Assembly (NCBI GenBank): GCA_020632595.1
Contig: JACKFF010000005.1
Location: 62,001-126,000, forward strand
Length of the DNA stretch: 64,000 nucleotides
Direction of reading: 5' to 3'
DNA from: Nitrospiraceae bacterium
GTDB taxonomy: Bacteria; Nitrospirota; Nitrospiria; Nitrospirales; UBA8639
Shown: one piece after another, positions 1-9,671 of the stretch
How positions within the stretch are numbered: the stretch's first letter is position 1
How the letters are laid out: every line of letters starts with the position of its first letter
Program-made: the position numbers and the translations under genes
The notes under the pieces: generated by a model
Database searches by the model: none
Told to the model about the DNA's origin: nothing
Seen by the model: the letters and a program-made list of their open reading frames with translations, nothing else

Positions 1-58
1 CTTCAGGATTTTTGATGAAATGATTAATACGTTGTTTGGGTGTCACCGGACGAGTCAT
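1..58 (-). CDS. infC: Translation initiation factor IF-3, N-terminal fragment
   Basis: Only the first 19 codons are inside the window; the gene runs off the left edge. The frame reads MTRPVTPKQRINHFIKNPE, which fits the IF-3 N-terminus, where a basic 'R-I-N-x-x-I-x-x-P-E' stretch precedes the conserved 'VRxID' strand. IF-3 binds the 30S subunit and polices initiator tRNA and start-codon choice. The ATG overlaps the thrS stop codon (ATGA), so the two are probably translationally coupled, and the thrS-infC order is a very common bacterial arrangement. The identification rests on a short stretch plus context; a GTG four codons downstream is an alternative start. Confidence 0.7.
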   Translation of the reverse strand, partial: MTRPVTPKQRINHFIKNPE

Positions 59-1998
59 TCGAAAAGTAAAGAACCCTTTTTAACAGCCTCGGGCATGTCT
101 TCCCGAATCAGCGTCACCAAATCAATAATAGGCATCGTTCCCAAATTTTTCCCGTTCCTTTGCCGCACCGCAACCATCTTTGCTTCAGCTTCCCGATCCC
201 CCACGATAATCATGAAAGGAATCTTTGCCTTTTCAGCCTCACGGATTTTAAGGCCAATCTTTTCATTTCGCAAGTCTAAGACGACGCGACAGCCTTCCTG
301 ACGAAGATTTTTTTCAACCTCTTGAGCATACCCTTGATGTTTTTCTGAAATTGGGAGGACTGTAACCTGAACAGGGGCCAACCAGACCGGAAAGGCACCC
401 CCAAAATGCTCCAGGAGAATCCCGAAAAATCGCTCAATCGATCCTAGTAAAGCCCTGTGAATCATGATGGGTTGATGAGTTTTACCATCATCACCTACGT
501 AGGTCAGCCCAAACCTTTCGGGATTATTGAAATCGATCTGAACCGTTGAGCATTGCCAGGATCGGCCTAAGGCATCCTGAATTTTGACATCGATTTTAGG
601 CCCGTAAAAGACCCCTTCCCCCGGATCTTCCTGATATGAATAGCCCCCGTTTTTCAGGGCATTTTCCAACGCAAGGGTCGCTTGATCCCACTGATCGATC
701 GTCCCCACAGCCTTTTCCGGCCGAGTGGAGAGAAACATCTTGAATTCCGTAAATCCAAAAGTCCCCAGCATGCTCGTAATAAACTTCAGGACCTTTTGGA
801 CCTCTTCACCCAACTGGTCAGGGCGGCAGAATAAATGAGCATCGTCCTGGGTAAATCCCCGAACCCGCATCAGGCCATGCAGAACTCCGGAACGTTCGTA
901 CCGGTAGACCGTTCCCAATTCCCCATAGCGGATAGGCAGATCACGATAACTGCGCAAATGTGATTTATACACCATGATGTGAAACGGGCAATTCATGGGC
1001 TTTAACTGATATTCACTGGACTCGACAGGCATGGAAGCGAACATATTTTCTTTGTAGAAGTCCACATGCCCGCTGGTTTTCCATAAATCCAACCGAGCCA
1101 CATGCGGCGAATAGACCAACTCATACTGATTGGCTAAATGTTGTGTCCGCCAGAAATTTTCAATCAGCAGACGGATTTGTGCCCCTTTGGGGTGCCATAA
1201 AATAAGACCGGGTCCGGTTTCGTCCTGAATACTAAATAAATCGAGGTCTTTCCCGAGCTTTCTATGATCACGACGTTTGATCTCCTCTAAATTATCCAAA
1301 TGAGCCTGCAAGGCTTCTTTAGAGGGGAATGATGTGCCATAAAGCCGCTGCAACATGGGATTTCGTTCATCCCCTCGCCAATAGGCTCCTGCGCTATTTA
1401 GAATTTTAAAGGCCTTGACATAGCCCGTGGCCGGGAGATGGGGGCCACGACAGAGATCAACGAAGTCCCCTTGGGTATAAGCAGATACCGGTTCTCCATC
1501 AGGAAACCCTTGAATAAGCTCTACCTTATAGAATTCACCACGATTTTTAAAAAATTCTATTGCCTCTTCCTTGGAGAACTCACGTCTTGAAACCGAAAGA
1601 TTCCGTTTGATGATTTCCAACGCTCGAGCTTCGATTTTTTCTAAATCTTCCGGCGTGAACGGGCGCTCAAAGGCAAAGTCATAAAAAAAGCCCTCTTCAA
1701 TGGCCGGACCAATTGTTAATTGTGCGGAAGGAAAACACTCCTTCACCGCTTGGGCCATAATATGCGTACTACTGTGCCGATAAATTTCTTTGCCTTCTGG
1801 GGAATCAAACATCAACGGCTGCAAGGTTGAATCGGTCTCAAGGGAAGCCAGGAGGTCTATTTCCACCCCATTGGCCTTCACAGCAAACACCTCAGGTGGC
1901 ACGGCTCCCTTCAGCCTCTCTAGTGCCGCTTTCGCCGAAATTCCTTTGGGAAGAGGCTGGCTACTTTCGCCTTGCAGTGATACCTGAATAGATTCCAT
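55..1998 (-). CDS. thrS: Threonyl-tRNA synthetase
   Basis: A class II aminoacyl-tRNA synthetase that charges tRNA-Thr in the cytoplasm. The 647-residue protein has the full bacterial layout. It starts with a TGS domain and a second additional domain with the editing-site motif HSSTHIMAQA (the HxxxH of the N2 domain). The catalytic core includes motif 2 (RYERSGVLHGLMRVRGFTQDD) with the zinc-ligand region around MNCPFH. A C-terminal anticodon-binding domain begins near APVQVTVLPI. I start it at the ATG at 1998 (MESIQVSLQGES) rather than the farther upstream codon at 2049, because the extra 17 residues do not resemble the TGS start and the length then matches the family (about 640). Its stop overlaps the infC start. 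A tRNA-Val gene lies just upstream on the same strand. Confidence 0.96.
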   Translation of the reverse strand: MESIQVSLQGESSQPLPKGISAKAALERLKGAVPPEVFAVKANGVEIDLLASLETDSTLQPLMFDSPEGKEIYRHSSTHIMAQAVKECFPSAQLTIGPAIEEGFFYDFAFERPFTPEDLEKIEARALEIIKRNLSVSRREFSKEEAIEFFKNRGEFYKVELIQGFPDGEPVSAYTQGDFVDLCRGPHLPATGYVKAFKILNSAGAYWRGDERNPMLQRLYGTSFPSKEALQAHLDNLEEIKRRDHRKLGKDLDLFSIQDETGPGLILWHPKGAQIRLLIENFWRTQHLANQYELVYSPHVARLDLWKTSGHVDFYKENMFASMPVESSEYQLKPMNCPFHIMVYKSHLRSYRDLPIRYGELGTVYRYERSGVLHGLMRVRGFTQDDAHLFCRPDQLGEEVQKVLKFITSMLGTFGFTEFKMFLSTRPEKAVGTIDQWDQATLALENALKNGGYSYQEDPGEGVFYGPKIDVKIQDALGRSWQCSTVQIDFNNPERFGLTYVGDDGKTHQPIMIHRALLGSIERFFGILLEHFGGAFPVWLAPVQVTVLPISEKHQGYAQEVEKNLRQEGCRVVLDLRNEKIGLKIREAEKAKIPFMIIVGDREAEAKMVAVRQRNGKNLGTMPIIDLVTLIREDMPEAVKKGSLLFE

Positions 1999-2115
1999 TG
2001 GAGTAAAAACACCTAATAAAAAAGGATTTACATTCCCTGATAAACGCAAGAAAAGGCACCATTCCCCTCAATCAAGGAAGCTGGATACCTGTCAGGCTTT
2101 TTTGGAGAAAGATAA

Positions 2116-2190
2116 TGGTAGGCGCGGGCGGTATTGAACCGCCGACCTCTACCGTGTCAAGGTAGCGCTCTCCCCCTGAGCTACGCGCCT
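2116..2190 (-). tRNA. tRNA-Val (GAC anticodon)
   Basis: The complementary strand folds as a full cloverleaf of 75 nt. The acceptor stem is AGGCGCG/CGCGCCT, the D arm begins GCTC, and the anticodon stem CTACC/GGTAG carries loop TTGACAC, so the anticodon is GAC (valine). The T arm is GGCGG-TTCAATA-CCGCC. The 3' CCA is encoded. It sits directly upstream of thrS on the same strand. Confidence 0.96.
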
Positions 2191-2271
2191 ATATCTTACC
2201 GGCCATATGCTAGACTGCATTGCCGAGCTTGTCAAGAAATGGTTATTTTTCAAGGGGAAATGGAAAGACGA

Positions 2272-2892
2272 TCAAACAGAATCCGATTCCGTCTTTTTGC
2301 GTTTTCCGGCAGTAGATTGCTTTAACTGATTGACGGAGATTTGAAATTCTGTAATCTTTTTCCTGAGAGTATTGCGATTGAGGCCAAGAAGCCGAGCCGC
2401 TTTGATCTGATTGCCATGCGTTTCTCGTAAGGCCAGTTCAATCAGGGGCCGTTCAACGGCTCTCATTAAGGTAGGATAGAGGTTTTTCCCTGATCCGACA
2501 TTCATTGCTCGAACAAAATCCCCCAATTTTTTTTCCACATAACTGGCCAAGCTCACATCTTTCGGATCGATAGCCCCCTCTTTCGATGGTTGATCTCCCA
2601 TAACCTGCCGGATCTGATTCATGGTACTCCAGGCGGGCAAGGGACCGGCATAGATAAATGTCTTGGACAAATTTAATTGGCCATTCAGTGCCGACAAGGC
2701 AGGAAAAAATTTCTTTCCGGATTCATCCAGAATCACGCCGGTAAATTGTTGAGAGCGCATGGCTGCTTCCAGAGAAGAGCAGTCATCCAACACCGTAATG
2801 GTGTTCTGGAGATCAGGACCTTCAACCCGCGACCTGAGATCAGGATCCTGGGTTAATAGAGCAAACCGTATGTGAGAAGGGTTCACAGACAC
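2272..2892 (-). CDS. Fis-type helix-turn-helix regulator with receiver-like N-terminus
   Basis: A 206-residue protein with a clear C-terminal Fis-type helix-turn-helix around residues 150-185 (PLIELALRETHGNQIKAARL followed by LGLNRNTLRKKI). This is the DNA-binding module found in NtrC-family activators and in Fis. The N-terminal 100 residues look like a degenerate response-receiver fold (IRFALLTQDPDLRSRV, then VILDESG), but there is no AAA+ sigma-54 module between the two. It is therefore probably a stand-alone DNA-binding regulator. The C-terminal tail is lysine-rich. The start is a GTG with no strong ribosome-binding site. Targets are unknown, and it is monocistronic here. Confidence 0.75.
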   Translation of the reverse strand: MSVNPSHIRFALLTQDPDLRSRVEGPDLQNTITVLDDCSSLEAAMRSQQFTGVILDESGKKFFPALSALNGQLNLSKTFIYAGPLPAWSTMNQIRQVMGDQPSKEGAIDPKDVSLASYVEKKLGDFVRAMNVGSGKNLYPTLMRAVERPLIELALRETHGNQIKAARLLGLNRNTLRKKITEFQISVNQLKQSTAGKRKKTESDSV

Positions 2893-2980
2893 GTTATTAG
2901 GGTCAGGTGAAATGCAAGCGAGGATTATGTCGGAACATTATTTAAAAATCAATTGAGGTCTATCTCCTAGGTTGAGAAAC

Positions 2981-4468
2981 TCAAGCAATTCCCAAAAGTG
3001 GACCCACTATACGTAATGTGCCCCAAATCAACACGCCACCAATGGCATCCAACAACAATCCGGCTTGCACCATTCGGAGAATCGGAATTTTCCCCGTTCC
3101 ATACACAATGGCATTCGGAGGAGTAGAAACCGGCAACACAAATGCCAGACTTGCAGCCATACACGCTCCAAGGACCGGAGGGACAGGAGAAAAATTGGCC
3201 GTGTGGGCTATGGCGATGAGCACCGGCACAATCATGCTGGTGGCTGCGGTATTCGACGCAAGCTCCGTGAGAACCAGGGCCGTCAGAATGGCCACACCCG
3301 TTAATCCCCAGATAGACTCGATCCCAAACATAGCCACCATACCCTGGCCAATCGCTTTCGCCAATTCGGTTTCCACCATCAGCTCCCCAAAGGCGATGCC
3401 TCCTCCGAATAACAGGATCGTTCCCCAATGAATATTGGCGGCTTCTTTCCAGGTTAAGGTGAATTTCCCCTGCCGAAAGTCCAAGGGCAGAAGAAACAAA
3501 AGCCCGGAGGCAAAAATAGGCACCAATTCTTTCGGCAAATGAGCACGAACCCATTGCACGACGGCATGATCCCCTTCCAACCATATTGAGAGCATGGCCG
3601 GGAGTAGCCACAGCAGGACAGCCAGCACAAACACCGCAAACGTATATTGCTCCCCTCGAGTCCAGGGAAGAGGGCCCGAAATCTTGAGAACAGAAGATTC
3701 TTCATGAAAAGACGACTGAGAAGGGGGAGGATGTAACCAATACAAAAGAGTAAACATCACGAGCAGCATCACACTCGCCAACGGCAATCCAATCAGCAAC
3801 CATTGGTCGAATGAAATCGTGAAATTGGCTTGCTGGGCTAATAGCCCCACCCCGATTAAATTTGGCGCGGTGCCGACGAGAGTGGCCACCCCTCCAATAC
3901 CGGCGCCATAAGCCAGACACAGCAAAAACCCGGTCTCAAAGGTGTTCAAATTAGGATGGCCCTGCCGAAGCGCCCGCAATACACCAAGCGCAATGGGTAG
4001 CATGACCGCCGTTGCCGCAGTATTGTTAATCCACATAGACAGGCCGGCAACAGCCAAACTCATAGCCATCATAATACGAATAGGATTGGAACCCACACAT
4101 TTACGTGACAACAGCCAATTGCCAAACCGGCGGTCCAACCCATGCACGGAGAGGGCCTCCGATATGAAGAAACTCCCAATAAACAGGAAGATGATAGGGT
4201 GGGCATAGGCAGAAAACACGGATTGCATGTCTCCTAACCCTGCAACGACACACAATCCACAGCCCAGCAAAGCGGTAATGGGCAGAGGAATAGGCTCCGT
4301 AATCCACATCACCACGACCCAGCTTAAAATTGTTGCCAGAATTCTCGCGGGGTCGGACAGGGATTCGGGAAGCAGCACAAACATCAACCCGGCAATGAGC
4401 GGGGCGGCAAAGAGACCAAATTGATGCGCCGGAATGGCGGTATGGGGACCTTGACCGGATTGGCTCAT
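2981..4468 (-). CDS. SLC13/DASS-family anion (dicarboxylate or sulfate) transporter
   Basis: A 495-residue polytopic membrane protein with roughly a dozen hydrophobic segments. It has SLC13 hallmarks: the first half carries the WINNTAATAVMLPIALG segment matching the SNT motif region (N-T-A), and the second half carries LTELASNTAATSMIVPVLI, the second S-N-T motif that binds sodium and substrate carboxylates in VcINDY-type carriers. The family imports succinate and related dicarboxylates, or sulfate, with sodium; the specific substrate cannot be read from sequence. The gene is transcribed away from rfaE2, with about 200 bp of divergent spacer. Several hundred residues of apparent ORF in other frames here are shadows of this GC-rich gene. 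Confidence 0.88.
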   Translation of the reverse strand: MSQSGQGPHTAIPAHQFGLFAAPLIAGLMFVLLPESLSDPARILATILSWVVVMWITEPIPLPITALLGCGLCVVAGLGDMQSVFSAYAHPIIFLFIGSFFISEALSVHGLDRRFGNWLLSRKCVGSNPIRIMMAMSLAVAGLSMWINNTAATAVMLPIALGVLRALRQGHPNLNTFETGFLLCLAYGAGIGGVATLVGTAPNLIGVGLLAQQANFTISFDQWLLIGLPLASVMLLVMFTLLYWLHPPPSQSSFHEESSVLKISGPLPWTRGEQYTFAVFVLAVLLWLLPAMLSIWLEGDHAVVQWVRAHLPKELVPIFASGLLFLLPLDFRQGKFTLTWKEAANIHWGTILLFGGGIAFGELMVETELAKAIGQGMVAMFGIESIWGLTGVAILTALVLTELASNTAATSMIVPVLIAIAHTANFSPVPPVLGACMAASLAFVLPVSTPPNAIVYGTGKIPILRMVQAGLLLDAIGGVLIWGTLRIVGPLLGIA

Positions 4469-4665
4469 GCAGCTCTTGAAATGGACGCGCTCAGGCTTAG
4501 GACATCCGGTTTGGCCTGAGACCGCGACCGCATATCCTGTTTTCCTATGTGCCGAAGTGGCTTGTTGGGTAACCTCTCTAGGATTTGGCGTATACAGCAG
4601 GTATCATACAGAAATGGGGATATGTGAGATAGGGACCCCGGGAAAGGATTCAACAATTTATCCTT

Positions 4666-5163
4666 ATGCAATCAAAAATTCATACCTTGGACAGTCTCTT
4701 ACAACGCATTTCGATTCATCAGCAGGCGGGGGAATCCATTGTCTTTACGAATGGGTGTTTTGATTTGCTGCATATCGGACATACGCGATATCTGGCGGAA
4801 GCCAAACAGTTGGGAGACCGATTAGTGGTCGGAGTCAACAGCGATCGTTCAGTCCGTCACCTGGGTAAGGGGGCGAACCGACCAATCCAAACCGATGCCC
4901 AACGGGCAGAGGTCATTGCCGCATTAGGTTGCGTAGATTACGTCATACTCTTTGACGAACCGGACCCCTTGAAACTCATCAAAGCCATCCAACCCAATGT
5001 CCTTGTAAAAGGAGGAGATTGGACTCCGGAACGGATTATCGGAAAAGATTTTGTGGAGGAACGGGGAGGACGTGTGCGAACGATTCCACTTGTCTCCGAT
5101 GTTTCGACCACAACGATTATTGAACGAATTCTCACCACGCATGGAATAAGCCCATCCTGCTAG
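4666..5163 (+). CDS. rfaE2: D-glycero-beta-D-manno-heptose 1-phosphate adenylyltransferase (RfaE2/HldE C-terminal type)
   Basis: A 165-residue nucleotidyltransferase with the class signature FTNGCFDLLHIGHTRYL, in which HIGH (residues 36-39) is the nucleotide-binding motif. The later KGGDWTPERIIG and STTTIIERI segments are typical of the stand-alone adenylyltransferase domain of HldE. It activates heptose-1-phosphate to ADP-heptose for LPS inner core synthesis, which implies a Gram-negative envelope. The kinase half (HldE N-domain) is not fused here and is not in the window. It lies 40 bp upstream of mfd on the same strand. Confidence 0.92.
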   Translation: MQSKIHTLDSLLQRISIHQQAGESIVFTNGCFDLLHIGHTRYLAEAKQLGDRLVVGVNSDRSVRHLGKGANRPIQTDAQRAEVIAALGCVDYVILFDEPDPLKLIKAIQPNVLVKGGDWTPERIIGKDFVEERGGRVRTIPLVSDVSTTTIIERILTTHGISPSC

Positions 5164-5203
5164 TCCGCACGTCGAGAACCTTTTTCGTGGTGTATATCAG
5201 ATT

Positions 5204-8200
5204 ATGAACGTCCCTTCCGTCTTCCATCATTTTGCACACCAGCTCCGCACGGTCGTTCCAGCGATCCCGGAACAGACGCCCCCGCCCTGTCTGCTTAGTA
5301 CGCAACAGGCCTGCCTCGCCCTGGCCATGACCCTGTTCACACTTCCGGAGAAAACGACCGCCGGCCCTGACAGCCAAACACACCTCATCATCACGCCCAC
5401 ACAAGAACAAGCCGAAGAATTGTATGAAGATTTGGAATTTTTCTTCTCGTTCATCAGGCGGGATCGCGAGACACTGGCATTGTTCCCTCCATGGGCCACC
5501 ATTCCCTATAACCCGGCACTGCCGGCCCACAGCGTTATTTGTCAGCGCGTTCGGTCTCTCCACCGGTTGTCTCGGGGTGCAAGCACGGTCGTCGTGAGCT
5601 CACTCCCGGCCATCTTGCATAAACTGCTTCCGCCGGAAGTCTTCGCTCAAGCATGTTTTTCCCTCAAGATAGGGGAGACGTGCGAGCGTGAGGTGCTTCT
5701 TCGTTCCTTAATCCGGCTAGGGTATGAACGTGGATCGTTGGCTGAAGTCCCCGGCGAGTTCAGTGTACGTGGCGGTATCGTGGATATTTTCTCCACAGCA
5801 CAGGACCATCCAGTCCGGGTTGAGTTTCTTGGGGATACGGTCGAATCCATCCGGACGTTTGATCCCTCAACTCAAGAATCCATCACCCATCTCAAGGAAA
5901 CCTGGGTCTTACCCACTCGGGAGTTCATTCCTCCTGATTCCGGGCAACCGGATAGCGCTATCGAACACATTCCGGCAAGCATTGAATGGGATCTTCCCCG
6001 GTATTATCCAAAACTTGTCACACTGTTTGAGTACATTCATACCCCGATCACCGTCTCTTTCTACCGACCGGTAGATCTGGATGCTGCGGCAGCGCAATTT
6101 TGGAATGCATTATTAGAAACATGGGAACACCTCCAGCCTGGCCAGGGGGGCACCTCCGCTCACGCTGACCCCGATCAACTCTATGAAATGTGGGAAACCA
6201 TTAAAACCTATACCAGCATGTGTCCAACCGTATGGTGGGATAGCGTGGCTCCTGATACCAGCACCATGCCCTGTGTGCCTGTTTCCTTACAGGCTCAGTC
6301 TCCCGGCAGTGTCGGAGTAGGCATTCGCGGGCTTCCCTTTAAGGAAACCCTTTCCAAGCTGGACCAATTGCGGGCAGACTCCGAGATCTTTTTTGTCGCT
6401 CGCAGCCCGGGACAGGTGGAACGCCTATTGTCTCTCTTGCATGACCACGGCTTCCCCGCCAACAAGTGGCAACACCCCTTCCCCCAACCGGCGACGGATG
6501 CCCGCGCACCCTTTTACTGTCTTGAAGGAGACCTCTCGGCAGGGTTCCTCTCACCTGACGGACACATCGCGTTCGTCACCGAGGAAGAGTTATTTGGGAA
6601 GGGCATCCGGCATCGTCCCCACACAAAATCCCCCACCGCCAAATTTTTCTCCTCGCTGGAGGATCTGAAAGAAGGCGATCTCGTCGTCCATCTTCAACAT
6701 GGAATTGGACGGTATCTGGGTTTGCGCCGGTTGGAAGTGCAGGGCTTTACCAGTGATTATTTGCTCCTGCAATTCGGTGGAACCGATACCCTGTATGTCC
6801 CGCTGGACCGCCTGAATCACATCCACCGCTATCGGGGAGCGGAACAACGGGCCCCGCGACTGGACCGCCTGGGAGGCACGGCTTGGGGCAAAACCAAGGC
6901 GAAAATCAAAAAAGGCATCGAGGATATGACCGAGGAACTCGTTGAACTCTATGCCAATCGGGAAGTCGCCAGACGGAGCGCGTACCAGGAGGATACGCTT
7001 CTGGTTCAGGAATTCGAAGCGGGCTTTGAATATGAAGAAACTCCGGACCAACTGCGAGCCATTGAAGAAATAGGACGGGATATGGAATCCCCAAAACCCA
7101 TGGACCGCCTGGTCTGTGGAGATGTGGGATACGGCAAAACCGAGGTCGCGATGCGTGCCGCCTTTAAGGCGATCCAGGCCAACAGGCAGGTGGCCGTCCT
7201 GGTTCCCACGACCTTGCTGGCTCAACAACATTTTGAAAATTTTTCAATACGGTTTGCCCCATTCCCGGTCAAAATCGGCATTTTGTCACGCTTTCAGTCA
7301 GCCAATGAGATCAAAGCTACACTCAAAGACTTGGCAAGCGGGGTGATTGACATTGTGATCGGGACGCACCGGGTCGTGCAGAAAGATGTCGTTTTTAAAC
7401 AATTGGGCTTGGTGATTATCGACGAAGAACAATCGTTTGGTGTCCGCCATAAAGAACGGCTCAAGCAACTCCGGACCCAGGTCGATGTTCTCACGCTGTC
7501 CGCGACCCCTATCCCCCGAACTCTGCAGATGGCCTTTTCAGGAGTCAGAGACCTATCCGTCATTGAGACCGCGCCTCCGGGTCGTTTGGCGGTGGAAACC
7601 CAGGTCCTCCGGTTTGATGCGACCGTGGTACGGGAGGCTATTGCCCGGGAACTCGCTCGTGGAGGGCAGGTATACTACGTGCACAATCGAGTGGAAACCA
7701 TGGAGCAGACGGGTGCCTGGTTACAAGATCTGGTTCCGGAAGCACGGGTATTGATGGCCCACGGCCAAATGAACGAACATTTATTGGAACGGGTGATGTT
7801 ACGATTTTTTCACCAGGAGGCCGATGTGCTGCTGGCCTCGGCCATTATCCAATCAGGTTTGGATATTCCAAGCGCAAACACCATTCTGATTGATCGGGCG
7901 GATTTATTCGGGCTCTCCCAGCTGTATCAACTTCGCGGACGGGTCGGGCGAAGCGGACAACAGGCCTTTGCCTACCTCTTCATTCCGAACGAGGAAACTC
8001 TGAGCACCGACGCACAAAAACGCATGAACGCCATTCAAGAATTTGCGGAACTCGGCTCCGGATTTCGGATCGCAGCCGCTGACCTGGAAATCCGGGGTGC
8101 GGGAAATTTACTCGGGAAACAACAGTCCGGCAATATCGCCGCCGTCGGATTGGATCTATACTTACAAATGGTGGAACAGGCTGTTCAGCAGCTTAAAGGC

Positions 8201-8683
8201 CAGGAAGTGGAAGAAGAATGGGAACCCACTCTTCAACTTGACGTTTCGGCCTTCATTCCCGAGGAATATGTGGAAGACCCCTCCCAGCGCCTGGGACTCT
8301 ACAAGCGGTTATCCGGGAGTGACCGGTTAGGGGATTTGGCTTTATTATATGGGGAGACACTTGACCGGTTTGGATCGCCTCCTGCCGCCATGGAACGACT
8401 ATTTGAAGTCATGCAAATCAAAGTGTTGGCCAAGGCCCTGCAACTCGAGTATGTCGAAGTCCGGGGAGGACTGATGAGCCTGCGCTTTCATGAACGGGCC
8501 AAACTCCCGGAACAGGGAATCCGTGCTTTGATGGACAAATGGAAAGATCGCCTGGACTGTCTTTCACCTCGTGCCTACCGTTTGACCCTGCCGGAGCAGG
8601 ATTGGGCATCCATGTACCCCAGGGCCAATACGATTTTACAGGAACTCCAGCAGTCGATGGCCAAAGAGGAAGTGAGAACATGA
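5204..8683 (+). CDS. mfd: Transcription-repair coupling factor (Mfd)
   Basis: An 1159-residue DNA translocase that removes RNA polymerase stalled at lesions and recruits UvrA. The order of parts is standard. The N-terminal UvrB-like region includes a GGIVDIF segment. The RNA-polymerase-interacting domain begins near GDLVVHLQHGIGRYLGL. The superfamily 2 motor has Walker A GDVGYGKTE, the DEEQ box in VIIDEEQSFGVRHKE, motif III LSATPIPRTLQM and motif VI QLRGRVGRS. The C-terminal regulatory domain follows. Length is in the normal range (about 1150). The SurA-like gene begins 1 bp after its stop, so they probably share a transcript. Confidence 0.97.
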   Translation: MNVPSVFHHFAHQLRTVVPAIPEQTPPPCLLSTQQACLALAMTLFTLPEKTTAGPDSQTHLIITPTQEQAEELYEDLEFFFSFIRRDRETLALFPPWATIPYNPALPAHSVICQRVRSLHRLSRGASTVVVSSLPAILHKLLPPEVFAQACFSLKIGETCEREVLLRSLIRLGYERGSLAEVPGEFSVRGGIVDIFSTAQDHPVRVEFLGDTVESIRTFDPSTQESITHLKETWVLPTREFIPPDSGQPDSAIEHIPASIEWDLPRYYPKLVTLFEYIHTPITVSFYRPVDLDAAAAQFWNALLETWEHLQPGQGGTSAHADPDQLYEMWETIKTYTSMCPTVWWDSVAPDTSTMPCVPVSLQAQSPGSVGVGIRGLPFKETLSKLDQLRADSEIFFVARSPGQVERLLSLLHDHGFPANKWQHPFPQPATDARAPFYCLEGDLSAGFLSPDGHIAFVTEEELFGKGIRHRPHTKSPTAKFFSSLEDLKEGDLVVHLQHGIGRYLGLRRLEVQGFTSDYLLLQFGGTDTLYVPLDRLNHIHRYRGAEQRAPRLDRLGGTAWGKTKAKIKKGIEDMTEELVELYANREVARRSAYQEDTLLVQEFEAGFEYEETPDQLRAIEEIGRDMESPKPMDRLVCGDVGYGKTEVAMRAAFKAIQANRQVAVLVPTTLLAQQHFENFSIRFAPFPVKIGILSRFQSANEIKATLKDLASGVIDIVIGTHRVVQKDVVFKQLGLVIIDEEQSFGVRHKERLKQLRTQVDVLTLSATPIPRTLQMAFSGVRDLSVIETAPPGRLAVETQVLRFDATVVREAIARELARGGQVYYVHNRVETMEQTGAWLQDLVPEARVLMAHGQMNEHLLERVMLRFFHQEADVLLASAIIQSGLDIPSANTILIDRADLFGLSQLYQLRGRVGRSGQQAFAYLFIPNEETLSTDAQKRMNAIQEFAELGSGFRIAAADLEIRGAGNLLGKQQSGNIAAVGLDLYLQMVEQAVQQLKGQEVEEEWEPTLQLDVSAFIPEEYVEDPSQRLGLYKRLSGSDRLGDLALLYGETLDRFGSPPAAMERLFEVMQIKVLAKALQLEYVEVRGGLMSLRFHERAKLPEQGIRALMDKWKDRLDCLSPRAYRLTLPEQDWASMYPRANTILQELQQSMAKEEVRT

Positions 8684-8684
8684 C

Positions 8685-9605
8685 GTGAAGAACGTGTGTG
8701 TATGCCTGAAAGACCGGCCTTTTCAGACGCTCACCATCTGGGTAGTGGCGAGCCTTCTCTTCTTTCCCGGGGTTAGCTTGAGTCTCACCGACCGCATTAT
8801 TGCCGTGGTGAATAAAGAGGTGATCACGTGGTCTGATCTTGAAAAAGAATTACGCGATGAGTATAAGCGCCTGAACGCCAAATATCACGGAGAGGAACTG
8901 AACCGGCGATATTTCCAGAAACAACGAGAAGTCCTGAACCACTTGATTGATGATCACCTCATGATTCAAGAAGCTCAAGCCAAGGGGCTTTCTGTCACTC
9001 AGGAGGAGATCGATGAAGCCTTACGGCGAACTCCGCTGCCACCCACTCAAACCGAAGAAGAATTCGGGCATCAAATGCTCCTCAAAAAACTCTTTGACTT
9101 CGAGATTCGCCGGAACATTGTCATAGAGGAAGAAGAAGTCCGGCGGTATTATGAGGCCAACTCATCGCTATTTCTCTCACCGCCCCGGTACCGACTCCAG
9201 CAAATTCTGTTAGCCGGACAGGAAGGCTATGAACGGGAGAAAGCCAAGAATAAGGCCCAAACCATGTATGCGGCCTGGACACCGAATACGACGTTCGAGG
9301 ATTTCGCTACCAGGCATTTCGAGCGAATTCATGAATTAGGCTGGATGCAGGAAAACGAATTAGTAGCCCCCCTGAAGCAGGTGGTCAAGGAATTGAAACC
9401 GGGACAGATCTCGGCCCCGATTGAAACCCTCTTAGGTTTCCACCTCATCATGGTAGAAGAAATTCAAGAACCCCAGCCGTTCCCGCTTGAAGTCGTGGAG
9501 CGGGATATCCGTGGGATGCTTACTAAGCAACGATCCGAGGAAGCCTATCGAAATTGGCTTGCCGATATCAAACAAAAAGCCTTCATCGATGTGAAGCTGA
9601 AATAG
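8685..9605 (+). CDS. SurA-like periplasmic peptidyl-prolyl isomerase/chaperone
   Basis: A 306-residue exported protein. After a basic N-terminus and a hydrophobic segment (TIWVVASLLFFPGVSLSL) comes the SurA N-terminal chaperone domain (DRIIAVVNKEVITWSDLEKE, then LIDDHLMIQEAQAKGLSVT). A parvulin-type PPIase domain spans roughly residues 160-260 (RYRLQQILL, ELGWMQENELVAPLKQVV, APIETLLGFHLIMVEEI). The family helps outer-membrane proteins fold in the periplasm. The start is a GTG at 8685, nearly touching the mfd stop; an ATG at 8680 runs straight into a stop. There is one parvulin domain, where E. coli SurA has two. Confidence 0.88.
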   Translation: MKNVCVCLKDRPFQTLTIWVVASLLFFPGVSLSLTDRIIAVVNKEVITWSDLEKELRDEYKRLNAKYHGEELNRRYFQKQREVLNHLIDDHLMIQEAQAKGLSVTQEEIDEALRRTPLPPTQTEEEFGHQMLLKKLFDFEIRRNIVIEEEEVRRYYEANSSLFLSPPRYRLQQILLAGQEGYEREKAKNKAQTMYAAWTPNTTFEDFATRHFERIHELGWMQENELVAPLKQVVKELKPGQISAPIETLLGFHLIMVEEIQEPQPFPLEVVERDIRGMLTKQRSEEAYRNWLADIKQKAFIDVKLK

Positions 9606-9671
9606 AGGTATTCATTTCCCCGCTGATCGTTTAAGACCTTCTCCCGTCACGAATCCCTGTCATACGCCTTC

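Noticed and set aside
2967..3611. 214-residue minus-strand frame within the SLC13-type gene
   Set aside because: It is a shadow of the transporter gene in another frame, rich in Gly, Cys, Trp and Ser as expected for an off-frame read.
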